The notes below the pieces were generated by a model, which was given only the letters and a program-made list of their open reading frames with translations, was not told the DNA's origin and did not search any database. This document shows, piece after piece, positions 55,294 through 64,000 of a stretch of 64,000 nt of DNA. Where the stretch lies: NCBI GenBank assembly GCA_022592435.1, contig JABYQS010000014.1, positions 62,001 through 126,000 on the forward strand, read 5' to 3'. The stretch is from Cerioporus squamosus. Lineage: Eukaryota; Basidiomycota; Agaricomycetes; Polyporales; Polyporaceae. The position numbers were made by a program, and so were the translations under genes. Each line of letters starts with the position of its first letter. Within the stretch, counting starts at the first letter, position 1.

Positions 55294-57665
55294 ATGGACG
55301 TCAACGACCTCAACAATCTCTCCGAGGTCGAGAGTCTGTCCGACTCTGACTGGCTCGACATTAGCAGCAGGGCTTCTGAAGACAACGACTCATTCGCCGA
55401 CTCCGATGTCAGTGATCAGGAGGACTATCGTCCACCATCGCGCCGGTCGCTCGCAAGCTTGGCCAGCTCTCGCGAGGGGGAGATACACGGGTGGGAAGGG
55501 ATTGTCGAGGACAGTTCGGACGAAGCACCTTCCCCGCCTCCCGAAGCAGGTACCAGTGATCCCACCCTCCATGTCTCACAGCAGTCTTTGTCCTTGAGAG
55601 CGGTGGCTTTGTCCGAGGCTGCCATTGCTCGACATACCGCTCTCGAAGATCCGGAGGAAGAGCAGAGAGTCAAGGATGCCCTCGACCAGAGCATGGTCAG
55701 CACTCTCAGCACGTCTCGCTCGAACTCGCTCAATGCGTCCGTGCAGACGTCCGTTGTCCACTCGCGAGATCTCCGTCTGTCCTTCCCTGACCCCCTCACA
55801 AGCACAAGCCCTGCTACCCATTCCCTCAGTCCTTCGTACGAGGACATCACGGCCGACATGACTCACTCGGGCCGGGCGACCCAAGCCGCAGACGCTTCGA
55901 GTGAGGACGACATGGCGCTCACCACTGTCGATCCGGGTTCGATGACCACGCCCGCGGTCGTGGAGGTTGACACCAATGCAAGCACGGAGATCCATTCCAC
56001 TGCCGCAATTGACTTCTACATCGTCCTCTACGGCGCATCTTCGGCGATCAAGCATCGTGTCGTGCACCGAGTCCTTGAGAAGCTCATGGCCGCCACCCAG
56101 TGCGGCATCTCGTCGCTTCCGCAGATTGAAGTGCCGCAGAACATCCGTATGCTCCTCAGCGGGGGGCGCGAGACGCATTGCATTATCTCCATCATCGACC
56201 GCACCGGGTTTGTATTGAGTGGGAAAGAGGTAGGTCACTTCTTCTTTTGTCATGGGAATCTGACTTCAACGTTTCACAGTCGAGTCTCCTCGCTGTGTCA
56301 TCTCGGCCTTCCTTAGCTGTGGTCTCCTCCCATCTCCCATCATTGCAGTGCCTGAGCATACGCTCTACCTTCCAATTCTCACCCAAGAGGAATTCGAGGA
56401 GGACGACGATGATGCTTTCGCGCCCATCGACCGCTTGCTGGATGCTGAGCATCAATGGGAGACGATGGGAGTGCCCAAGGGCAAGCTTGTATCTTCGGCT
56501 TTTTCGTTCAGCAAGTCATCGGTCATTGAGGAGGAGGAGCTCGAACGTGCGTCTCCCGCCAAGGTCGCGCGAGCCTTGAGGCCTCTTCTTCCCTGGACGG
56601 AACAGTTGTCAGGCTACCACCTTGCCTCCCGCCATGCGTTCACCTTGTGCGTCTCGTTCTCGTCACCTCGCGTGAAATGCTGACAGATTGTTCTCAGATT
56701 CGCTATCCTCTCCATCGTGCTCGGATACCTCGTGAACGGGTCGCTTCCTCTCTCCGGAGCCCGTCGCGCATCTCCCACGATCGATATCATCGCACGTCCT
56801 GCTCCTAGCCCGGTGGTCAATGCCTCCGGTCCCGCACCCGCTACCACGCCGTCCAGTATGGCCTTGATTCCTTCCTCCCTGAATGAGCTCGCTCTTGCGG
56901 CCATCAGCCCGTATGCAGTGGCGTCCACGTCCTCGGTCGCTACCAAGGCCGTCCCGTCTCCGACCGCGGCGTCCGTCCAGGACGCTGCACAAACCGGTGC
57001 TCCATCGGAGTGCTCTTGTGGTTGCGGATTGATCACCTGGCCAGAGAAGTTCAAAGCGACTACGGATCTCATGCTCCGCCCGACACCGCCTACCCCCTCG
57101 CTTGTGAACCCCGTGTACTCCAAGGGCGATGCGCTGTACCGTTGTCGCGCCCGCCTCCGCGAAGGACAAAGGCAAGGCTCGGGCATCGGAAGACGGCTCC
57201 CTGTACGCGCTCAGCACCCGCCTCGCCGGAGCCCTCACCGAATATCTCGACATGCGCACAATGTTCGCACAGACACACAAGGACATTCAGGAGATCTTGG
57301 ATGCCCTGGACGAGCTGTCTCGATCAATCAGCAGACAGACAGAGGTGGTATGGGAGCAGTCCAAGGCGACGGTTCAGGTTGTCCGCGAGAACATCCGAGC
57401 GCGGCACGAACGTGCGAAGACCCGTGCGAAGGAGCTGCGAGAGGCCGGCAAGCGGCTTCTGTCGTCGGTCAGCGAGCAGATGCGCGGACGAGTGGCAATG
57501 GCGAGGGAGAATGCACAGGCTTTGCGGGAGAACGCCCGTGTCCGGCGCGAGGAGTCTTTCCGGGTCCGTCAGGAGTGGCGCGAGGCGCGGCGCGAGCGCA
57601 GGGTGGAGCGGCGCGCGGTCAGGCAGGAACGTCGCGCGCGCCGAGGGCAGCCCTTGGCTGCGTAG
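55294..57665 (+). CDS. Membrane-anchored acidic/coiled-coil protein of unknown function
   Basis: Not a family I can name. Exons are 55294-56233, 56280-56646, 56698 to about 57112 and 57165-57665, near 740 residues. The start is acidic with D-S-D-W-L-D-I and later H-G-W-E-G-I-V-E-D, both of the W-x-x-I type that binds Atg8. Long Ser-rich disorder follows. A folded alpha/beta part comes next (I-D-F-Y-I-V-L-Y-G and C-I-I-S-I-I-D-R-T-G). One membrane segment (F-A-I-L-S-I-V-L-G-Y-L-V) lies near residue 440. After it come a C-S-C-G-C-G cluster and a long Arg/Glu-rich helix, very likely coiled coil. The third intron is uncertain: the donor could be 57104 or 57113. Confidence 0.75.
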
Positions 57666-58089
57666 TGTCTTCCGAGTCATCAGCGTGCTATAGCATTCTG
57701 GACACTCTTTGGTATCATGTTTCCCGTTACTTGGTCCTCCCTACACTCCCCACTGATCATATGTTTGTATGTATAACACGAGAAGCCAGCGAGCTTGTAC
57801 CAATAACAATTAGGCCCTATGCACATGAACATCTATGTGGCCAGCTGCCTTGCGTTGTAGACGGAAGCTCGAGACCGTAGGGCGTACGCGTGGCAACAGG
57901 ACATGTCGCGGCGCGCCTCAAATGAGACGCGCATCACGTGGTCGTGAGCGACCGTTGCGTCACGCGTCACCACTGCCTCCGCACCGACCTGGGTTGGCGC
58001 CCGCAGCAGCTTGCGGGAGATTGCCCAGATCGTCTCTTGGCTTCTACTTACCACCATCACTCGCTACCACCGACTCTGCTCAGCCTGAC
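57666..58089. other. Intergenic, no gene seen
   Basis: Holds the 3' flank of the membrane protein and the promoter of the Q-rich gene. Nothing else is supported. Confidence 0.55.
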
Positions 58090-59327
58090 ATGTATTCCTC
58101 ACGACCAACATATGGCTCTCCTCCTCCTGAGCTCTCGAACAACCCCTTCCTCGACCACCCTGCAAACGCGATGGCCCGTTTCCCGGACATCACAGGCTCC
58201 GATGACCCCACATCCGCTCAGTATACTTCCTGGCTCAACAAGCCCTCTACATCCTCCATAAACACCAATACCACTGGATACATTGGCAGCCAAGGGCCCG
58301 TATCACCACAATCGCAAGGATACGGCGGTGGCTACCAGCAACAGCCACAGGCCACCGGCTGGGGACAGAGCTCCGGCTTCTCTCAGCCGCAACAACAGCA
58401 GCCTTACAACCAGGCATTCTCCCCTTCCCCAGTGCAGCCTCAGCCCTCGGGCATGCCGTTCCAGCCATCCAGTTCCTTCGGGCAGCAGCTTGCCGCACAT
58501 GTCAACGGCGGCGCGTACACGGGGATGCCTCCGCAGCAACAGTATACCGGGTACTCTCAGTCACCACAGTATGGGCAGGGATACCAGCAGGGATACCCGG
58601 GGCAGCAACCTCAGCAGCAGCAGCAACCACCGCAATACCTCGCTGAGTTCGACCCGTACGCCGGGGGTCAGAACGGCGCCGCGTCCACGCCCACGTCCGG
58701 TGGCGCGCAGACTCCTGCTGGGTCAGGCTTCAGGCCACAGCATCCTCGCCAGTATGTTCAGGCGCACAAGGCAGAGCTGGAGTCCTGGGACTCGTATTCG
58801 TGGAAGCAGGTGCGTCGCGGCCACGTTATGGTCCTACATAGACGCGGCTGACGCTGCGGTGACGTCTCGCATAGGTGCAGAATTCGTTCGACGAGCTCAA
58901 AAGGGCATGGGAGAGCCGTAAGGGGGAGATCGAGGCACGGCTGAGAGCGCTTGGTGGTGCTGGTCTCTTTGGCGGAGGTGGGTATGGCGGGATGTATGGC
59001 GGGCCAGCACAGCAGTACGCGCAATTGGAGAACGTGAGTGGCGAGATACCCGACATCGGGCGGTCCGAGCGGTACTGATGGTGCATTTCAACAGATGGCC
59101 AAGGAGGCGGGCCTACACGTCGGTACGTCCGAAGCAAAGCGCATGCTCACACTTTCGTTGACTGAGTTGTCCCGCTAGATTCCATCGCTGCCTCCTCGTT
59201 CCAGATGCAGGAGGTCTTCTCGGGCTATCGCCAATCCGGCGACATCGCGTCGAAACGGCGGGTGCGAGAGGCGATCAACGCTGCCCTCGCTAGTCTTCCT
59301 GACTGGCCACAGCCTATGACGTTCTGA
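58090..59327 (+). CDS. Gln/Pro/Gly/Tyr-rich protein with helical C-terminus
   Basis: Exons 58090-58809, 58875-59033, 59095-59122 and 59179-59327 give 351 residues. The first 215 residues are low complexity, with many Q-Q runs (five Gln at 58611-58625), G-Y-Q-Q and Y-G-Q-G-Y pieces, like prion-like RNA-granule proteins. N-P-F-L-D-H near the start is an N-P-F motif, often bound by EH domains. The C-terminal third is ordered: F-D-E-L-K-R-A-W-E-S-R-K-G-E-I-E-A-R helix, a G-L-F-G-G-G-G-Y-G-G-M-Y-G-G linker, then S-K-R-R-V-R-E-A-I-N-A-A-L. The function is not evident; an endocytic or granule adaptor is possible. Confidence 0.78.
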
Positions 59328-59496
59328 CGAGGCCCCGACCTGATTTCTTGACATGGATGGGCATTCATTGGGCTGCTCATGCTTGAGCGACGAACGCACG
59401 GGTATATGTATGCTATTCGATTAGGGGACTCTCGCGACGGACTTGTGCTTGTCCTGCACTGATGTATGTATAATATCCTCATGGAACTGGAGAGTT

Positions 59497-62394
59497 CTAT
59501 ACGCCATGTTCACTCGACATGGTTCGACGTCTCAGCTGCGACAGATCACGGTCTGCAGAGCTGAGTGTCACCGTGTCGCAATACTCATTGAACCGACAGG
59601 ACGAGCGTGCAAGCCTAGCGCTGCAGTGCCGCAGACGATTCCGCCCCCGACGATCAGGAACGTGGACCGGATCCTGTGGAGGACTGGCTAACCCAGGGAC
59701 GATAGTAGTAAGTACAGAGAGTGCGATCTTCTTCAAGTTCTCTTCATTCGTCGCTTGTCTCAACCTCACGGTCATGGTGACATAATGTCGGACTGCTGTT
59801 ACTGCATGCCGGCAGATCGTCCCATCCCGCCCTCCGGAGTACAACACCCGCCCGTTAGGAGAGAACGCCACACAAGACACCATTGCGGTGTGCTCAGTGA
59901 ATACCTTGAGACATGACGAGTCGTCGACACCCCACAACCGCACCGTCCTGTCCTCCGAAGCCGATGCAATGAATTTCCCGTCAGGCGAGAAGCATGCCGT
60001 GTTAACGTAGGACTCGTGCCCTCTAAAGATCCTGGAGACGGGTGGTGACACGGTAGAGCCAGTGGCCGTGACCATGATGGTCATATCCACGGACGTCGAC
60101 AGCAGTAGCGTGCCGTCTGACGAAAAGTTGACATCCGTTACGCTTCCGTCGTGTTGGTTCCAAAGGTACGGCGCGGTGTCCTGGAACTCCGCGAGTGGGG
60201 AGACTCTCGACAGCTCCCTCCTCCATACTGTGCCATCGGTAAGGCCGACAACACAGTAGCGAGCAAGCGTCTCACGATTTCGCTCGGTAGAGGAAGAGGG
60301 ATCCAGCGTCTGACCCAGTGACATGCCTGCAGGCGGGAATGCCCAGCAGGATATGGATGCGTTTCCGAGCCCACTACTCCTCGTGAAAACACGATCCCTA
60401 GGGATATTCGCATGGGACGACCACCACCACTCGCCACCGTCTTGAAGACTGATGGCCCTAGCTGAGCTCACATTAAAGATGTAAAGCTCAAGGCTAGACA
60501 ATTTCATGGATGTCACATCCCCCATAGGTCGAGGGACGGGCAGCCTGCGATGAGAGGCGTGCACGTCTATGAAGGGGGCTGGAAGTAGTGGATCTCTAGG
60601 TGCGGTCCGCGGTTCACAGCTTTGAGGATAGAACGAAGATGTTCTCCATATGTGGACTTCGTCCGACGAAGCTGATGCAAGCCAATCGCCCTCTGGCGAC
60701 CACGCACAGCATAGGACAAGCTGCAGGTGGGCTCTCAGGCTCGCGATTTTGTTCCCGTGAATACCCCATATGGCGACGTCAACGCCCTCCGGATGGGCGA
60801 AGATAAGGTCGTGGTGCTGACCGAAGAAGGGGAAGTATGCGGTTGTGGAAACGTCGTATTGCCACGGAAGCCAAAGATGTCGAATGCAAGTCTCGCAATC
60901 TTGGTCCCAGATCATGATATGACCATCCACGGAGGTGGACGCAACCCATGAGGCTACCGAGGAAGTAAGCAAGGACTGGAGCCCAGCACCATGGTGTCCG
61001 GGTCCCACACCTTGGTCCCGAAACGGTCGAAATGTCAGGTTCCCGTGTGATCGACGAGAAAGACACGTACCGGGGAAACAATCCACTTCCAGCAACCCTG
61101 ACGTAGACAGCTTGGGTAAGGCACGATCGAGTACAGCCATCCAACTGGCCACTCCAGTCTCTCTCGCATGAGGTAGGACCACAGCGATGCGTTGCTGTCG
61201 TTCGTCCAGCATGCGACAGCAGTTCCCGATATTCTCCAGTGCCAGATCCTCGCCAAGACTGTAAGAGTCTACGTGCGGGAGAGTGATCGTGAGGGAGGTG
61301 AGGATAGGTCCAGGAGGAATACCAGTTTCTCTGGTGATGATCTGCAGTACCCTCTCGAGATCCGCGGAACAATCTGCTGGTAACGCCGATGATGAACGCG
61401 GTTCGGCTGAAACTGGCGCCATTGGGGGCGGGCTCGGCTTCTCTTCCCATGTGGACAGAAATGCAAATGACGATATCTGTAACCTCTTTGCGACGGGGTC
61501 TACAGGCATCACGTCGACACGGAGGACATGTAGATGCTTGAACAAGGAGAAATCGACGCCGCCTGACCAGGCATGAGTCTTGCTTTGACGTGGATACCAC
61601 CAGGTCGAACTGAGAACTCACCTGAATCTACAAGCTCGTATAAGCCTTTGTGATCAATATGCACTTCCTGGAGAGAAGCAGCAGACGGACGGAGAAGCAA
61701 CTTCGCCGCAAGTAAAGGAAAGGTGTCCACATCCAACAGCTGTACGAGTACGCCTCAGTAAGGACACTCGATGGACACGTAGGTTCTTACCGTGACCGCA
61801 GATAGATGCAGCTTGTCGGTAATGCTGGCTCTTCCGCCGTCCCAGCCGGGTTGGGCATGCATCGCAAATCGGACCTCGCGGCAGTGCAGGATACGCAAAG
61901 TTCGACGAAGCGCCAGGAGGACTTGGAGAAGTTCACTATATCCATTGAACGTGATAGGCCCCAAGGATAGCTCTTCCACCAGCAGGTGAGTCCGGAGTTG
62001 AACGAGGGTGGTAGGGTGCCAAGAGACGGGGTACACACGGGCCATGTCGCGCAGCTGATAAGACCTGAGTCGGGGGAGGAGCGAAAGCAGGGGTACATAT
62101 GCAATTGCGAGGATGGACGAAGCAGCTACTGGTCCATCTGTACTGAATCCCGACGATATCGTGAGTTTCCTTACGAGCTGCGCCAGGTGCCTGTGCGTCT
62201 TGAAGTACTCGCAGAGTCGGGCGAAATCCTCCCTCGACTGAATGCGGATGGATTGGAGAAGGTGGTAGCGGCTGCGAGCGTGCCAGTCGCGGCACACTAC
62301 ATAGTGCACAACTCCGCAGGACATCAAGGTCATCCACGGCCTGGTTTATGACATTCTCTTCCACTTCCAAAGGGAACCGGGGGAGCGTAGACAT
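59497..62394 (-). CDS. F-box/WD40 protein, frame broken in the F-box
   Basis: Exons: start at 62394 to 61791, then 61739-61622, then 61562 onward. The N-terminus F-P-L-E-V-E-E-N-V-I with D-D-L-D-V-L-R-S-C-A-L is the atypical F-box of this fungal group. Four extra bases near 62297-62303 break the frame before V-C-R-D-W-H-A-R-S-R. Translation from the ATG at 62333 would give a protein without the F-box start. A leucine-rich helical part follows, then WD40 blades: V-D-G-H-I-M-I-W-D, C-A-W-S-P-E-G-D-W-L-A-S-A-S, V-N-F-S-S-D-G-T-L-L-L-S-T-S, and A-C-F-S-P-D-G-K-F-I-A-S-A-S-E-D-R-T-V-R-L-W. A 60-base intron (GTACGT...CAAG) at about 61011-61070 is likely and frame-neutral. The last 80 codons before the stop are probably not conserved. 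Confidence 0.7.
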
Positions 62395-62901
62395 GGGAAA
62401 GAGTGCGGTGGTCGGGGTGCGAGATTACTACGGCGGGGTACGAGACCAGGAAAGAGGTCGGCGCGAGCGCAGTCGGAGTCAGAGGCGAAGGAATAGTCGA
62501 GCTCCCAAAAGCGTGATACTCGCATGTGCCATGCCGAACGGTCAGATCAAACTTTCAAGCTTCGACGGCGTTTAATAGACCCAGAGGGCGCGGAAGTCGG
62601 AACAGGAGAAAGCCACTGGTTGTCTCTGAAAAACCGCTATGCTGCAGACTTACATAGGTAAGTACGAACAGGAAACAACGTCAGAAGAATGTCAGAAGAA
62701 GAGCTAGTCACACAGGCGCTACAATGTCTCTGGGGGAGGGCCGTGATGAGAGCAGACGAAGAATGCGAGTACTAGGTATGTACGAATGTGCGGGTAGCGT
62801 AGTGGAGGGATAGCAGGCAGTCAGGAACGTCCACAGCGATATAAGTATACGAGCGAATGGATGGCGGGTAGCGGACGGGGGTCGGGATAAATACACTACT
62901 A
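62395..62901. other. Intergenic, no gene seen
   Basis: Promoter side of the F-box/WD40 gene and 3' flank of the aspartic protease. No supported feature. Confidence 0.55.
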
Positions 62902-63944
62902 CTATAGGAGCGCGCACACGATAGCGGCGAGCGCAAGCAAGGATAACGGCTTGAAGGCGCACTTGGCACTCGCGCCGTTGCCTTGCCAGCCCTCGGGGAC
63001 CCCAAGGGTGATGGAGCGATGCAACGCCGTGGAGGTCGTGGTCACCGTGTGTCCACTGGTGTCCGTGAGGATGAGCGTGGCCACGGTGGGCGAGGGCGTG
63101 AGCGTCGGGATCGCAGTGGCGTTTAGGTGTTTCGAGTTGAGCAGCGCGGAGTACGTGCTCGTGCCGAGGCCGCTCTTGACGATCTTGCCAGGCGTGGCGG
63201 AGATGGAGGCGTTGAAGGTGTAGGAGGGCGTCGGCACGGTCGGTGTGGAGATCAGGAAGTTCGGGAGAGTCGTGGGGACTGTCGCGGAGTAGGATGCAAG
63301 GAAGGCTGACACAGTTTCCACGGACTCGTTCAAGACAGTCGTGTTGGACAGTGGGTAGAAGCCGACCATGGGTGCCTCCTTGCCGTTGATGCCGAAGCTG
63401 AATATCGAGTACACAGTCCTCAGGAACGGAGAACCTGCAGAGGTGCGTATGTTATCACAGGTTGCAGACACGGATCGAGGACGACGTACCTATTTGCCAG
63501 TCAATCCCATCCGAGCTTGGCGGGAGTGCTCTGGGCCAAGACAGACAAAGGTTTGGGTTGCCGGACGCAGGGCCAATCAGGTAGTCCGTAGGCTGCAAGG
63601 TAAAGTTTTGTCCTCTGAGATGGTAATGTCAGTTCAACTCATCCAGCGCATCTGGGTAACTGCACGCACCCAAAGGTAAACGCCATGGTCTCCTGGGTGT
63701 CGCACGGCACGACGTATTGTCCTGTCGCTGCGCATAGCCGGCTTGTCAGTCAACTGGTCTCTGACGACGAATGATGTCACGCACTATCATCCACGAGGCG
63801 AGCACTGTCAATCATCGAGAATATCCGTGCAACCTACAAGCCTCGTGTCAGTCCTCGGGGAGTCTGTGGCGCAAGAGACGCTCATATCGCGCAGGCACAG
63901 GTGAACTCACATCCTGATATGGTCCGAAAATACCAGCGGTTCCA
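62902..63944 (-). CDS. Aspartic protease (pepsin family A1), GPI-anchored, 3' part
   Basis: The gene enters from the right edge, so the N-terminal lobe and the second catalytic Asp codon are outside. Exons in the window are 63944-63911, 63833-63785, 63721-63670, 63614-63490 and 63434-62902. The first visible residues, S-G-T-A-G-I-F-G-P, follow directly after the expected second active-site Asp. Y-V-V-P-C-D-T, M-A-F-T-F-G-G-Q-N-F-T-L and I-G-S-P-F-L-R-T-V-Y-S-I-F are pepsin-family blocks. A Ser/Thr/Pro-rich stalk with N-glycosylation sequons and a hydrophobic end (L-S-L-L-A-L-A-A-I-V) indicate a GPI anchor, as in yapsins. It is probably a wall- or membrane-bound secreted protease. Confidence 0.88.
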
Positions 63945-64000
63945 CTGCAGTCAGGCACGAGGGCGGATGGTCAGCCATTAAGCGAGAGAGTGGAGAGGGG

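Noticed and set aside
1..64000. CRISPR array, transposon ends, tRNA or rRNA genes
   Set aside because: No regularly spaced repeats, long terminal or inverted repeats flanking a transposase, or cloverleaf I could support by eye. The organism is a fungus, so CRISPR is not expected.

Overview
The window is a gene-dense stretch of a basidiomycete nuclear genome, most likely a wood-decay polypore. It is GC-rich outside introns, and genes are split by many 41-80 base introns with GTRNGT donors. Intergenic gaps are 0.15-1 kb, and products match conserved basidiomycete families. About 25 genes are supported by joined exons that keep one reading frame, plus two pseudogenes or broken genes and a few weak small genes.

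Layout. 1-258: 3' end of a GPI-anchored protein. 987-2352: RNase H2 catalytic subunit. 2516-5399 (-) and 5557-8804 (+): tri-snRNP protein SART1/Snu66 and nucleolar Sgd1/NOM1, head to head. 8859-10509 (-): Efm4-type elongation factor methyltransferase and the TIM23 motor J-protein Pam18. 11548-14343: UPF1-like SF1 helicase. 14484-16940 (-): carnitine acetyltransferase. 17559-19530: RMI1. 19777-20906 (-) and 21091-22291 (+): SPF31/DNAJC8 and COX11, divergent. 22467-23721 (-): unknown nuclear-type protein. 23968-25347: ACL4-like TPR protein. 25573-26573 (-): truncated F-box/WD40 relic.

27102-39010 is the accessory heart of the window. Three paralogues (two +, one -) of a family I do not recognise carry an N-terminal module and 2-5 copies of a motif F-x-G-R-[DG]-G-x-x-W-P-L-P-P-x-E-C. 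They share intron 1 (51 bases in all three) and a three-block promoter. A Ran1-type kinase, a monoglyceride-lipase-like hydrolase and a Gfo/Idh/MocA dehydrogenase lie between them.

39447-41141 (-): unknown mitochondrial-type protein with disturbed frame. 41387-42836: ER J-protein. 43053-46000 (-): cullin-3. 46561-50338 (-): exportin-T (LOS1). 50789-52453: decayed SRPK-like kinase. 52721-54458 (-): F-box protein. 55294-57665: membrane protein with candidate Atg8-binding motifs. 58090-59327: Q-rich, prion-like protein. 59497-62394 (-): full-length F-box/WD40 gene with a frame break. 62902-63944 (-): 3' part of a GPI-anchored aspartic protease that runs off the right edge.

Most genes are housekeeping: RNA processing, ribosome and tRNA export, mitochondrial biogenesis, ubiquitin ligase and genome stability. 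They are not functionally clustered. The WPLPP-repeat family, its shared promoter and the apparent birth of an intron in one copy are the most novel signals.
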